Of a stretch of DNA of 64,000 bases, positions 46,817-56,417 are shown piece by piece. The position numbers were made by a program, and so were the translations under genes. Source of the stretch: Aquisalinus flavus (GTDB taxonomy: Bacteria; Pseudomonadota; Alphaproteobacteria; Caulobacterales; Parvularculaceae). The DNA lies in assembly GCF_022559625.1 (NCBI RefSeq), contig NZ_CP042288.1, positions 1,512,409 through 1,576,408 on the forward strand, in the 5' to 3' direction. The first letter of the stretch is position 1. Each line of letters begins with the position of its first letter. Below the pieces are notes generated by a model. The model had not been told where the DNA came from, made no database searches, and saw only the letters and a list, made by a program, of their open reading frames with translations.

Positions 46817-46818
46817 CC

Positions 46819-48132
46819 GTGAGCCTGTTGCGCCGCATCGCCCCGAAGAGCCTGTTTGCGCGCACGCTGCTGATCGTCGCCCTGCCCCTGTTCGTGACCC
46901 AGTCTGTCGTCACCTATATCTTCTTCAACCGCCACTGGGAGGAAGTGACCGGTAATCTGTCGGCCAATGTGGCGGGCAATATCGCGCTGGTCACCGAGCT
47001 TTATCTGCAGGCGGAGGATGACGCCGCCCGAGAGGAGGTGATGCGCCTGTCGCGCGAGGATCTCGACATGGCGGTGCGCTTCCAGACGTTCGGGCAGATC
47101 CCCGAGAATGACAAGGTGTCGCTGTTCTCCGTGCTCGATTCGACGCTGGAGCGGCAGCTGGAAGACAGTCTGCGCCACCCGTTCTGGTACAATACCGCGG
47201 GCTACTGGGCCTATGTCGAAATCCGTGTACAGCTCGATGACGGCTATCTCGTCTTCCTGCCGCTGCGCGAGCGGGTGTTCGTGACCAATGGGCAGTTCTT
47301 CATCCTGTGGCTGATCGCGGCGACGCTGCTGCTCGGCTATGTCTCGATCGTGTTCATGCGCAACCAGGTGCGCTCGATCACCCGGCTGGCGGCGGCGGCG
47401 GAGGCTTTCGGCCTCGGCCGTGACATGCCCGAGTTCAAGCCGTCCGGTGCGCGCGAGGTGCGGGCTGCGGGCAATGCCTTCATCGCCATGCGCCAGAGGA
47501 TCAAGCGCCATCTGAACCAGCGCACGACGATGCTGGCCGGTGTCAGCCACGATCTGCGCACGCCCCTCACCCGGCTGAAACTGGCGCTGGCGATGCAGCC
47601 GGAAACGGACGATGTGCGCGACATGAAGAACGATGTCGACGAGATGGAGACGATGCTGGAGGGCTATCTGTCTTTCGCGCGCAGCCAGAACGCCGAGGAG
47701 CCGGTGCTGTTCGACCTGACCGAGCTGGTCAACGAGGTGGTCGACGACAGTGCCCGCACCGGCAAGCGGCTGCAGACGGATTTGCAGAGGGGCCTGCAGA
47801 TTGACGCGCGGCGCAATTCGATGAAGCGGGCGATCTCCAACCTCGTCAGCAATGCGTTCAAGCATGGCCGCATCGTGTGCCTGACGACACGGCGGGCGGA
47901 CGGGAATATCGAGATCATCATCGACGATGACGGGCCCGGTATCGACCCGGCGGAATATGCCGAGGCGTTCAAGCCGTTCTCGCGCCTCGACAATGCGCGC
48001 AACCAGAACACGCCGGGTATCGGCCTGGGGCTGACCGTGGTGCGCGATGTCGCGCGCGCCCATGGCGGGGATATCGTACTCGACAGATCGCCGCAGGACG
48101 GCCTGCGCGCGATGCTTCGTATTCCCGGATGA
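46819..48132 (+). CDS. EnvZ-like sensor histidine kinase
   Basis: 437-aa membrane kinase. Two helices (about residues 12-35 and 158-182) bound a periplasmic domain of about 120 residues. A HAMP region follows, then H-box VSHDLRTPLTRLKLAL and the HATPase_c boxes (NLVSNAFKHG, DDDGPGID, GIGLGLTVVRDVARAHGG). Start GTG 46819, 2 bp after the response regulator stop; the frame extending back to 46546 lies inside the regulator gene and is rejected. It is the cognate partner of the upstream regulator. Confidence 0.93.
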   Translation: MSLLRRIAPKSLFARTLLIVALPLFVTQSVVTYIFFNRHWEEVTGNLSANVAGNIALVTELYLQAEDDAAREEVMRLSREDLDMAVRFQTFGQIPENDKVSLFSVLDSTLERQLEDSLRHPFWYNTAGYWAYVEIRVQLDDGYLVFLPLRERVFVTNGQFFILWLIAATLLLGYVSIVFMRNQVRSITRLAAAAEAFGLGRDMPEFKPSGAREVRAAGNAFIAMRQRIKRHLNQRTTMLAGVSHDLRTPLTRLKLALAMQPETDDVRDMKNDVDEMETMLEGYLSFARSQNAEEPVLFDLTELVNEVVDDSARTGKRLQTDLQRGLQIDARRNSMKRAISNLVSNAFKHGRIVCLTTRRADGNIEIIIDDDGPGIDPAEYAEAFKPFSRLDNARNQNTPGIGLGLTVVRDVARAHGGDIVLDRSPQDGLRAMLRIPG

Positions 48133-48210
48133 TACCGGAACATCGCCGGTTAGCGCTGTTTCACGCGCGCCGCATCGGCCCTGGACCCTGTCGTGTTACG
48201 GTCGAGACGC

Positions 48211-48280
48211 TCAAAGGGCCTCGATTGCCTGATTGTTGCGTTTCCTTGCGGTGAACCGGTTTCCACTTCACCCGGAAACG
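48211..48280 (+). repeat. 70-bp dispersed repeat, copy 1 (upstream of cobT)
   Basis: Contains GGTGAACCGGTTTCCACTTC. It aligns without gaps to 51377-51446 with about 11 differences. Same orientation. Elements with the ACCGGTTTCCACTT core are known to me from alphaproteobacterial intergenic regions. Confidence 0.75.
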
Positions 48281-48295
48281 GCCTATGTTAGCCCC

Positions 48296-50227
48296 ATGAG
48301 CGATCAGACCGAATCCCCCATCGAGGCGTTCAAGCGCGCCCTCATCCACACCACCCGCGCCCTGTCCTCGCAGGAGGAAGTGGACGTGTCGTTTGGCGGC
48401 GATGCATCGAGCGTGGTCGGCAAGAAGGCGCGCATTCCGCTGCCGCCGCGCAAGCTGTCGCGCGAGGCTGCCGCCATCGCCCGCGGCCAGGCCGATATCG
48501 CGGCGCTGCGCCTCGCCCATCACGACAGCATGACCCATATGCAGATGGAGCCGCCGACGGGGGAGAGCCGCGCCATGTTCAAGGCGCTGGAGGAGGCCCG
48601 GGTCGAGGCCGTCGGCTCGAACGCGCTGCGCGGCGTAGGCGACAATATCGATGCCGTCCTTGAAAAGACCTGCCACGACAAGGGCTATGCCCGGATGGAA
48701 GACCGCCAGGACGTGCCCCTGTCCGACATTGCCGGGCTGATCGCGCGCGAGCGGATGACCGGGCGGGCGGTGCCCAAATCGGCCGCGACGCTGGTCGATA
48801 TGTGGCGCGAGGAGATCGAGGCCAAGGCCGGCAGGTCGCTCGATCTGCTGAAAGACGCCTCGGTGCTGCATGACCAGTCGAGCTTTGCCCATCTTGCCCG
48901 CTCGATCATCCGTGACCTTGTCCCGGGCGAAGACCTCGGCGACGAGGAAGAAACCGACGACGAGAGCGACGCCCCTGACGAGGACGAGCAGGACGAGCCC
49001 GATGACGACGACGATCAGGACGAGGATGATGACGACACCGGCTCCGACACGCCGGACGAGTCCGTGCCCGATTTCGGCGAGGGCATGGACGGGGAAAGCG
49101 ACGAGGAGAGCCCCGAGGAGCAGGAAAGCCAGCTCGACCAGATGTCCGCCGACGAGATGCAGGGCGCGGCGGCCCGGCCGGTCTTCGAGGGCGATACAAG
49201 CGCCAATTACAAGGTCTATACCCGCGAGTTCGACGAGATCGCCGAGGCGGTGGATCTGTGCGACCCGGAGGAGCTGACGCGCCTGCGCCGCCTGCTCGAC
49301 CAGCAGCTGGAAAATCTGCACACGGTGGTATCCAAGCTGGCCAACCGCCTGCAGCGCAAGCTGATGGCGCAGCAGAACCGTGCCTGGCAGTTCGATCTGG
49401 ATGAAGGCATTCTCGATGCCGCGCGGCTCGCCCGGGTCATCGCAGATCCGTCGCAGCCGCTTTCCTACAAGCAGGAGAAGGACCTGGAGTTCCGCGACAC
49501 GACCGTGACGCTGCTGATCGACAATTCCGGCTCGATGCGCGGGCGGCCGATTTCGATCGCGGCGACGTGTGCGGATATTCTTGCCCGCACGCTGGAGCGC
49601 TGCTCGGTCAAGACCGAGATCCTCGGCTTTACGACGCGCGCCTGGAAAGGCGGCCAGTCACGCGAGAAATGGGCTGCCGATGGCCGGCCGGAACAGCCGG
49701 GGCGGCTGAACGATCTTCGTCATATCGTCTACAAGGCCGCCGATGCGCCGTGGCGCCGGGCGCGGCAGAATCTCGGGCTGATGATGAAGGAAGGCCTGTT
49801 GAAGGAGAATATCGACGGCGAGGCGCTGCTGTGGGCGCATGACCGGCTGGTGCGGCGGCCCGAGGCGCGGCGCATCCTGATGGTCATCTCCGACGGCGCG
49901 CCGGTCGATGACACGACCTCCTCGACCAATGGCGGGGCCTATCTGGAGAAGCATCTGCGCGAGGTGATCAAGGTGATCGAGACACGCTCGCCGGTGCAGC
50001 TGATCGCCATCGGCATCGGCCATGACGTGACCCGCTTCTATTCCCGCGCGCTGACGATTGCCGACGCCGAACAGCTTGGCGGCGCCATGGTCGACAAGCT
50101 GGCCGAACTGTTCGACGAGAACGCCTTCCGCCTGCCCTATGATGCACGCGGCCACATGCTCGGCAAGCCCAAGGCAGACTCGGGCAAGGCGGGCAGCACG
50201 ACCTTCAGTACACGCAGCAGACAGTAA
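48296..50227 (+). CDS. cobT: Cobaltochelatase subunit CobT-like protein
   Basis: 643-aa protein. In aerobic B12 synthesis CobT forms with CobS the AAA+ part that drives cobalt insertion by CobN. Order: helical N-terminal region, a very acidic stretch near residues 220-290 ([12 protein letters not shown]), then a C-terminal von Willebrand A domain with the metal site DNSGSMRG and a later [12 protein letters not shown] 48296 is preferred to the longer frame from 48233, which would enter the repeat. No cobS or cobN is adjacent, so the B12 role is not proven by context. Confidence 0.88.
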   Translation: MSDQTESPIEAFKRALIHTTRALSSQEEVDVSFGGDASSVVGKKARIPLPPRKLSREAAAIARGQADIAALRLAHHDSMTHMQMEPPTGESRAMFKALEEARVEAVGSNALRGVGDNIDAVLEKTCHDKGYARMEDRQDVPLSDIAGLIARERMTGRAVPKSAATLVDMWREEIEAKAGRSLDLLKDASVLHDQSSFAHLARSIIRDLVPGEDLGDEEETDDESDAPDEDEQDEPDDDDDQDEDDDDTGSDTPDESVPDFGEGMDGESDEESPEEQESQLDQMSADEMQGAAARPVFEGDTSANYKVYTREFDEIAEAVDLCDPEELTRLRRLLDQQLENLHTVVSKLANRLQRKLMAQQNRAWQFDLDEGILDAARLARVIADPSQPLSYKQEKDLEFRDTTVTLLIDNSGSMRGRPISIAATCADILARTLERCSVKTEILGFTTRAWKGGQSREKWAADGRPEQPGRLNDLRHIVYKAADAPWRRARQNLGLMMKEGLLKENIDGEALLWAHDRLVRRPEARRILMVISDGAPVDDTTSSTNGGAYLEKHLREVIKVIETRSPVQLIAIGIGHDVTRFYSRALTIADAEQLGGAMVDKLAELFDENAFRLPYDARGHMLGKPKADSGKAGSTTFSTRSRQ

Positions 50228-50240
50228 ACCGGAGTTGCCA

Positions 50241-51338
50241 ATGCGCCTGTCCCTTCACGGCCTGAGACTGACGGCGGCAGCGCTGGCGATCGGTATCGCC
50301 GCCCCTGCCATGGCGTCCGCCCTGTCGTCTGCCTGGATCGGCCACTCGGCTGACGCCCCCAAATCCGTGGCGGCCCAGCGCGAGACCGGCGCGGCGTGGC
50401 AACCGATAGAGATCACCGCCCGCCCCTATGGCGAGGACAGCGCGACCGGCGAGCCGGCGCCGCTGACGATCGGCAGGTTAAGCCTCGCCGGGGCGCTGGT
50501 GCTGACCTCGCCCGATGACTCATTCGGCGGCTTTTCGGGCTTGCGCTTCGCCGCGGACGAGGGCCGGCTCTATGCGATTTCCGACCGGGCGAAATGGTTG
50601 CGGGCGGATGTGACGTTTGCGGACAATGGCGCGGTCGAGGCGCTGTCCGGCGGGGCGCTGGCCAATTTCACCTTCTATGGCGGCGAGATCATCACCGGCG
50701 CCCGGGCCGATGCCGAAGCGTTGGCCCTGACGCCCGATGGCGGTGCCATTGTCGGCTTCGAGCGCGAGCACCGGCTGGAATATTACGCCCGGGAAGGCGA
50801 TGAGTTCACCATTGCCGCGCGGGTCATGCCCAAGGATTTGCTGGAAAAACTGCCCAACAACGAATCGATGGAGTCGGTCGCCTTGCTGACCGATGGCCGC
50901 ATCGTCGCGATTGCCGAAGGGACGGCCGACGGCCGGGCCGAGCGGCCGGGCTGGATCTCACCGCCGGACATCCACGCCGAGGGCACCGGGGACTGGTCGC
51001 CGTTTCAGTATGTCCCGGCGGAGGAGTTTTCCCCTACGGACATGGCGCAGGACCCGGCGACCGGGGACATCTATGTCGTCGAGCGCGCCTATTCACGTGC
51101 CCGCGGCGTGCGCGCCCGCGTGACGCGCTTTCCTTTGTCCGCCCTGCAGCCGGGCGCGCTGATCGAGCCGGAGGAACTGGCCTCGCTCAATGCGCTGCAC
51201 GGCGTGGACAACATGGAAGGGCTGGATTTGCGCCGCCGCGAGGACGGGCAGCTGGTGCTGGTCATGATCTCGGATGACAATTTCAATATCGCCCAGCGCA
51301 CGGTGCTGATGAGCTGGCTGGTGACCGACAGGCCTTGA
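50241..51338 (+). CDS. Esterase-like activity of phytase family protein, exported
   Basis: 365-aa protein with signal peptide MRLSLHGLRLTAAALAIGIAAPAMA. The mature part has beta-propeller-like repeats (GFSGLRFAADEGRLYAISDR, ADAEALALTPDGGAIVGFER, NNESMESVALLTDGRIVAIAEG, LHGVDNMEGLDLRR) typical of the phytase-like esterase group. Some members hydrolyse phosphate or other esters; the substrate is not predictable. CCGGAG precedes ATG 50241, 13 bp after cobT, so the genes may be co-transcribed. Confidence 0.87.
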   Translation: MRLSLHGLRLTAAALAIGIAAPAMASALSSAWIGHSADAPKSVAAQRETGAAWQPIEITARPYGEDSATGEPAPLTIGRLSLAGALVLTSPDDSFGGFSGLRFAADEGRLYAISDRAKWLRADVTFADNGAVEALSGGALANFTFYGGEIITGARADAEALALTPDGGAIVGFEREHRLEYYAREGDEFTIAARVMPKDLLEKLPNNESMESVALLTDGRIVAIAEGTADGRAERPGWISPPDIHAEGTGDWSPFQYVPAEEFSPTDMAQDPATGDIYVVERAYSRARGVRARVTRFPLSALQPGALIEPEELASLNALHGVDNMEGLDLRRREDGQLVLVMISDDNFNIAQRTVLMSWLVTDRP

Positions 51339-51376
51339 TATCCGCTGTAGACCCTTTGAGCTTTCTGTCGCAGCGC

Positions 51377-51446
51377 TGAAAGGGCCTGGATTCCTTGTTT
51401 GTCGCGTTTCCTCACGGTGAACCGGTTTCCACTTCACCGGGAAACG
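51377..51446 (+). repeat. 70-bp dispersed repeat, copy 2 (downstream of the esterase gene)
   Basis: Partner of 48211-48280, in direct orientation about 3.2 kb away, bounding the cobT-esterase pair. Ends GGGAAACG two bases before the end of the next gene on the opposite strand. Confidence 0.75.
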
Positions 51447-51448
51447 CT

Positions 51449-52183
51449 CTAATACCCGCCCAGCCCCAGATGCGGTCGCAGGGAGCGGCGCAGCGAGCGG
51501 TAGAATGGCAGGAAGGCCAGCGCCAGCACGGCCTTGATGCAGAAATCGACGATCAGCCAGCTGAGCCAGGGCACGTTCTGCAAACCGCCGCCGGTCGAAT
51601 AGACCACGGGGAAATAGATCAGCGCCTGAACGCCGAATCCGAAAACCACCCCGTAAAACGGTGCCCGCCACCAGCGTCCGCCGCGGGTGACGTCGTAGAT
51701 ATGGACTGCGATGAGCTGGCCGATATACCAGCTGACGAAGAAGCCGACCATGAACCGTACGCCCGGCATGTCGCCAGGCTGCAATTGCGGGGCGAGATAG
51801 AAAAGCATGGCGACGATGGCGATGGCGGTCAGCATCCACGCGACGCCCATGACGCGCCCGGCATAGACCGCGCCATGACAGCGCGTGATGCAGATCAGAA
51901 CAGGCATGGAAAGAACCAGCAGCCCCTCGCCCCAGCTGAGCCAGTTGCTGGGCGAGATATTGTCCTGACCGCCGGTCAGCCCGTCATACAGGCGCAGCGG
52001 CAGGTCGAGCAGCAGGATGGAGGTGATGAAGATCGGCGCGACAAACAGCGCGTATTTCAGAATCTGCCAGGATCTGTAAAGAGCCCGCTGGAGCTGGCGG
52101 CGGACGCGGTCTGCCGCCGTTTCCTCCCGCTTGCGGAAATACTCGCTTACATTGACTGTTTCTGACTCGATACCCTGCGACAT
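51449..52183 (-). CDS. Polytopic membrane protein, possibly VUT/queuosine-precursor transporter family
   Basis: 244-aa protein with about six helices. An N-terminal basic region (KREETAADRVRRQLQRALYRSW) precedes them. The motif SWYIGQLIAVHIYDVTRGGRWWRAPFYGVVFGFGVQALIYFPVVY resembles the QLID...FG block of YhhQ-type transporters, but the key residues differ (IAVHIYD), so this is tentative. Single gene between the repeat and rpmB. Confidence 0.6.
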   Translation of the reverse strand: MSQGIESETVNVSEYFRKREETAADRVRRQLQRALYRSWQILKYALFVAPIFITSILLLDLPLRLYDGLTGGQDNISPSNWLSWGEGLLVLSMPVLICITRCHGAVYAGRVMGVAWMLTAIAIVAMLFYLAPQLQPGDMPGVRFMVGFFVSWYIGQLIAVHIYDVTRGGRWWRAPFYGVVFGFGVQALIYFPVVYSTGGGLQNVPWLSWLIVDFCIKAVLALAFLPFYRSLRRSLRPHLGLGGY

Positions 52184-52238
52184 GATAGCGATTTTACCTC
52201 AAAACCACGCCGCAGAGCAGAGAAAAATTTATCGGCTC

Positions 52239-52523
52239 TTAAGCCGTCGCGGAGCGCTGGACTTCTTTCTTCACTTTCAGCGCAGCGGAAGACAGCTGCT
52301 CGTCCTTGGCTTTCATCAGGAAAGCATCAAGGCCGCCAACATGATCGACAGAACGCAAGGCGTGTGCCGAAATGCGGAATTTGAACGAACGGCCGAGGCC
52401 TTCGCTCTGCAGCGTCACCCTGCACAGATTCGGCAGGTAGCGGCGCTTCGTCTTGTTATGGGCGTGTGAGACATTGTTACCCGTGATCGGGCCTTTGCCA
52501 GTCAGTTCACATACGCGGGACAT
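52239..52523 (-). CDS. rpmB: 50S ribosomal protein L28
   Basis: 94-aa component of the large ribosomal subunit. [33 protein letters not shown] is the family signature, followed by RFKISAHALR-like [23 protein letters not shown]. The cysteines of zinc-binding forms are not conserved as a pair. Single gene. Confidence 0.97.
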   Translation of the reverse strand: MSRVCELTGKGPITGNNVSHAHNKTKRRYLPNLCRVTLQSEGLGRSFKFRISAHALRSVDHVGGLDAFLMKAKDEQLSSAALKVKKEVQRSATA

Positions 52524-52734
52524 GGGTCATTATCCTTGCTATTCCGGGGCCGCCGGAAAGGTCGGCGGAAAATCTGTCAAATCGAGCGACTGCACATACT
52601 TGAGAGCCTCTTTCCCGTCAAGCTTCCCCAACCAATTTTCAGGCGTTAATATATGCCGGGTCGATGCAGCTTTCGCTCGACGGGCAAATCGGGGGATGGC
52701 CACATCAACAGAGTTTAACGGGTCTGGCTCATGA

Positions 52735-52757
52735 AATTGTGATCAAATACCACAATT
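52735..52757. promoter_or_regulatory. Inverted repeat AATTGTG-N9-CACAATT
   Basis: Perfect 7-bp arms 79 bp before the DUF3108 gene; a further AAATTGTG lies at about 52812. A candidate operator for that gene. No regulator gene is adjacent. Confidence 0.4.
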
Positions 52758-52835
52758 CCGCCCGCAATCAGGGCATTTTCGCCCGAATTAGCCGTTACAA
52801 CGTGACAAAAGAAATTGTGTCATAAAGGGACCACC

Positions 52836-53795
52836 ATGAAAAACCTACTGCGAAAGATTTCACGCAAATCGCTGGCTGGCGCCACAGCGCTCGCCGGTTT
52901 CGGCCTCGGAGCTGCCGCCCTTGCCCAGGTTTCGCTGAGCACGGACGTCAACCTGCCGGTCAACTCGCCGGAGTGGAAGGAGCATTTCGCGGTCGATTAC
53001 ATTTTCGAGCGCCCGACCGTACCCGCCGTGCCGTTGCAGGATGCCGTGCGCTACGAGGCGACCTATAGCGGCCGCGCTGCCGGCTTCGATATCGGGCGGA
53101 TCAAGATGGTCGCCGATATCGGCAGTGAAGCCTACAAGATCGACTATCGCATCGAACAGAAGGGCGTCGCCCGCTGGTTTTCCCAAACCGAGACGGACAG
53201 CCTGTCGGTCGGCACGCTGCAGGATGGCAAGCTGACCTCTCTCTTTTACCAGAAGCTCGAGAAAGAGGATGATGGCCACCAATATGTCGAGCTGGTGCGC
53301 AACGGAAGCGACAACCGGTTCAGCCTGTGGTCGGACCCGCAATATGATCTCTACTGGCCGGTGCCGCAAAGCCATGCCGCCGGGACAGTCGACCCGATCG
53401 GCGCCCAGATCATGATGGGCTTCACCGACACGCCGGAAGGCAAGGACCCGTGCGACCGTGTCCTGAAGATCTATGACGGCAAGCGGCGCTGGGACATGAC
53501 CATCTCGCGCGATGGCGGCAATGACCTGCGCTCGCGCGATGGCTACACCGGCCCGGCGATCCGGTGCACGATCCGCCAGAAGCGTGTGGCTGGCTTCAAG
53601 CCGGAGAAGATTGCTGAATCCATGCCCGATGGCCACGTCTATCTTGCGGCGGTGCCGGAAGAGCTGCGCACGGCCAATTTCGCTTACGTCCCGGTACGGA
53701 TGGAAGGCGATTACGGCATCATCAATGCCCGTCTCGAGGCCCAGGACATCCGCATCACCGGGCCTGACGGTCAGAGCTACAGGCTCGGAGAATAA
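52836..53795 (+). CDS. DUF3108 domain protein, exported
   Basis: 319-aa protein with a signal peptide (MKNLLRKISRKSLAGATALAGFG...AAALAQ). The mature part carries the DUF3108 features: YEATYSGRAAGFDIGRIKMVADIG, GTLQDGKLTSLFYQKLEKE, MMGFTDTPEGKDPCDRVLKIYDGKRRWDM. The fold is beta-barrel-like and may bind or scan lipid or cell-wall material. AAAGGGA precedes ATG 52836. Function unknown. Confidence 0.85.
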   Translation: MKNLLRKISRKSLAGATALAGFGLGAAALAQVSLSTDVNLPVNSPEWKEHFAVDYIFERPTVPAVPLQDAVRYEATYSGRAAGFDIGRIKMVADIGSEAYKIDYRIEQKGVARWFSQTETDSLSVGTLQDGKLTSLFYQKLEKEDDGHQYVELVRNGSDNRFSLWSDPQYDLYWPVPQSHAAGTVDPIGAQIMMGFTDTPEGKDPCDRVLKIYDGKRRWDMTISRDGGNDLRSRDGYTGPAIRCTIRQKRVAGFKPEKIAESMPDGHVYLAAVPEELRTANFAYVPVRMEGDYGIINARLEAQDIRITGPDGQSYRLGE

Positions 53796-53801
53796 TCCCG
53801 A

Positions 53802-54680
53802 TCAGCGGGCGGTGTGACGATGCATCGCCCGCACGGTCTCGCAGATCGCATCACAGCTGGTGCCTGTCAGAATGGTGACATGGTCATCCTTGGGGAACTC
53901 GACATATTTGCCGAACCCCGAGCTGATGCTGGCGCGATCGGCCATTGCCCTGTTCATGCCGTTGAGCATGGTCGAGGCATAGATCGCAATGGCCAAGCGC
54001 TCGAACCCGCTGCCCTGGAAATAGTTGGCATCGTGATCGATGGCGGCGACTTCGTCGCGCGTGGCGCCGAGGTGGCGGTCCGAGCCATAGGACCAGATCT
54101 TGTCGGCCCGCGCCTGGCCCTGCAGCTTGAAGTTATTCGGGAAATAGCGGGCAATTGGCGAAGCGAGCCCTTTTTTGGCGCCGAAAACCGCCGTGCCAAG
54201 CAGAAAGCCGTAATTGGACCACAGGAACCGCCCCTGCGTCTTTGCGAGCTGTTGTGGCGAAAGGGCATCGATAAAGACGAGACCGCGTAATTCTTCCGGA
54301 TACAGATTGGCGTAAGTTTGCAGGCGCAACCCGGCCATGGAATGACCGAGCAGGATGAAGGGATCCGACTGGCCGAGCGCGGCACACAGGCGGCGCATGT
54401 CCTCGACGTGGAATTTCGGGTTCGGCGAGACATCGTCTGGCACAGCGTCGCTCGCCCCCATGCCGGCGCGGTCGTAGAGGCAGACCCGAAAATCCTGCTT
54501 CAGGTTCTCCTTGATCCACCAGCCGTCGGCATAGATGCCGAAGGCACCGGCATCGTAGAGCACAAAGGGCGCCTCTTCGGGGCCGTCGATGAGATAGTGC
54601 AGCCGCCGCCCCGGCGCCACGTCGATCATGTCGAAACTCGGCTCCGGCTGAGTTTTATCGATCTGGCCGCTATCCGTCAT
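53802..54680 (-). CDS. Alpha/beta hydrolase
   Basis: 292-aa hydrolase without signal peptide. The nucleophile elbow is LLGHSMAGLRLQ near residue 112; FVLYDAGAFGIYADGWW takes the oxyanion position, and the catalytic His is probably in the KDDHVTILTG segment near the end. The start ATG 54680 with GGAGCG upstream leaves 1 bp from the transferase stop, so it is co-transcribed with the ArnT-like and GT2 genes. Its substrate is unknown. Confidence 0.86.
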   Translation of the reverse strand: MTDSGQIDKTQPEPSFDMIDVAPGRRLHYLIDGPEEAPFVLYDAGAFGIYADGWWIKENLKQDFRVCLYDRAGMGASDAVPDDVSPNPKFHVEDMRRLCAALGQSDPFILLGHSMAGLRLQTYANLYPEELRGLVFIDALSPQQLAKTQGRFLWSNYGFLLGTAVFGAKKGLASPIARYFPNNFKLQGQARADKIWSYGSDRHLGATRDEVAAIDHDANYFQGSGFERLAIAIYASTMLNGMNRAMADRASISSGFGKYVEFPKDDHVTILTGTSCDAICETVRAMHRHTAR

Positions 54681-54681
54681 C

Positions 54682-56412
54682 TCACGCTCCGTTTCCCGTC
54701 GCTCCATTCCCCGTAGCGGGCACAGGATATTCCGACTCGCTATGGCTGAGGATGGTCAGCGTGATGTTGCGGCCCTTGGTGTAATTGTAGCCCTGCACCT
54801 GGCCGAGGATTTTCAGCGGCACACCCGCCTGCGCGGCTGCCTCAAGGAAGCTGACATAGTCGCCCTGGCCGATGGCGGCGATGCCGCAGGACCGGTTTTC
54901 TGCGAGATGGGCGAGCACGCTCGCCTCGTCGCCGAGCAGCGTCTCGGTGCCGAAATTGAAGACGAGGCTCGGCTCGCGATAGTCGATAGTGGCAAGATGC
55001 GGGGCCGTGCAGCCGCCAAGCGCCGTGATCTCGCTCTTCAGCTCCCGCGACAGCCAGAACCGGTCCATGTTTGGCAGCACGGCGCCGAAGGTGAAGATGT
55101 AGACGCCAAGAGTCGAGAGAACCAGCGGCGGCAGGCGGTTGAAGCCCGGCTTCAGCGCAAGATAGATGCCCGTTCCCGCCACTGCGATGCCGGCAAGGGC
55201 GCCAAGCCACGCCGTGCCCGGGGCGGTGGTTTCCATTTCCCCGGCGAGCAGGAAGGGCAGGAAGCCGATCAGTATACTCACGAGGGCAAACAGCGCCACG
55301 ATGATCCAGTGGGCAATGCGCACGCCCCGGCTTCTCGCCAGTTCCACGCCGTCGCGCAGGCCGAAGGCTGCGATCAGCGCCAGCGCCGGGAAGACCGGCA
55401 GGGTGTAATGGGGTAGCTTGGTCGCAACCAGTTCATAAATGATCCAGAACGGCAGCAGCCACGCGACGATGAATTGCACTGCCGGCTCGCTCCGCCGCTG
55501 CCAGGCCGCGACCGCGCCGAGGGCGATCAGCAGGATACCGGGCCAGAAAGTGACGAAGGATAGCAGCGTGTGATAGCCCGGCGGTGCGCCATGGGAATCA
55601 TCGCCCTTGGCGACCTTGCCCATCAGCGCATGGCCGATGGAATCCTGCCAGAACTCGCCCTGCGTTTCGATCATGATCGCCACGAACCAGGGCAGGAACA
55701 CCGCCAGCATCACGGCGATGCCGGGCAGCACGTGCAGGCGCTTGATGAAGGACAGGTCGCGCCGCCACAGGGCAAGCACGATCAGCGCCGGAACCGACAC
55801 GATCAGGATGATCGGGCCCTTCACCAGCAGGCCGACACCCGTCGCCGCCCAGAACGCCAGTGGCGCCCCGCGGAAGGCGAGCGTTTCGGCCCTTTCCCTG
55901 ACGACGATAAAATAGAGCGCCACCATCGAGACGGCGGTTGCCGCCATCAGCACGGCATCGGTCTTGGCCATGCGGGCATCGACGCTCGCCGACATCGAGA
56001 TCGCGAGCAGGATACCGGCGGCGAGCCCGACCCCGGCCCCGCCCAGCCGCGTGCCGAACCACGCCGTCAGCCCGACGACGAAAATCGTCGCGAACAGGGA
56101 TGGCAGGCGGTGCGCCCAGATCGGTGCGTCTTCCCCGCCGAGCGGTGTCGCGGTGACCACCTGCAGCCAGTAGATGCCGACCGGTTTGACATAGCGGTTC
56201 TGGTCCTGGAACCGGATGTCGATGTAGTCGCCGGTCTCCATCATCTGGCGCGCGGCCTGGGAATAGCGCGACTCGTCGCGGTCGATCGGCGGCAGCGTGG
56301 TGAAACCCGGCAGCGTCGAGATCAGGGCGATGATGATCAGTGCCGCCCAGGCCCGGGGCGACAGCGCCCTGGCGTCAAAATCGAGCTTGAGAATATCCTG
56401 CACGCTTTTCAT
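54682..56412 (-). CDS. ArnT-like (GT83) membrane glycosyltransferase
   Basis: 576-aa polytopic protein of the PMT/ArnT superfamily. It moves a sugar from a polyprenyl-phosphate donor to a periplasmic acceptor such as lipid A. The N-terminal catalytic loop TTLPPIDRDESRYSQAARQMMETGDYIDIRFQ with the DE pair is diagnostic, and KPVGIYWLQ follows. About 11 helices and a periplasmic C-terminal domain with Cys pairs. I start at ATG 56412, since the extended frame begins with TTG inside the preceding gene. The tail repeats ATGNG twice. The donor-making GT2 lies just upstream. Confidence 0.9.
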   Translation of the reverse strand: MKSVQDILKLDFDARALSPRAWAALIIIALISTLPGFTTLPPIDRDESRYSQAARQMMETGDYIDIRFQDQNRYVKPVGIYWLQVVTATPLGGEDAPIWAHRLPSLFATIFVVGLTAWFGTRLGGAGVGLAAGILLAISMSASVDARMAKTDAVLMAATAVSMVALYFIVVRERAETLAFRGAPLAFWAATGVGLLVKGPIILIVSVPALIVLALWRRDLSFIKRLHVLPGIAVMLAVFLPWFVAIMIETQGEFWQDSIGHALMGKVAKGDDSHGAPPGYHTLLSFVTFWPGILLIALGAVAAWQRRSEPAVQFIVAWLLPFWIIYELVATKLPHYTLPVFPALALIAAFGLRDGVELARSRGVRIAHWIIVALFALVSILIGFLPFLLAGEMETTAPGTAWLGALAGIAVAGTGIYLALKPGFNRLPPLVLSTLGVYIFTFGAVLPNMDRFWLSRELKSEITALGGCTAPHLATIDYREPSLVFNFGTETLLGDEASVLAHLAENRSCGIAAIGQGDYVSFLEAAAQAGVPLKILGQVQGYNYTKGRNITLTILSHSESEYPVPATGNGATGNGA

Positions 56413-56417
56413 AGGGC

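Noticed and set aside
46546-46818. N-terminal extension of the EnvZ-like kinase
   Set aside because: It lies within the response-regulator gene; GTG 46819 follows the regulator stop by 2 bp.
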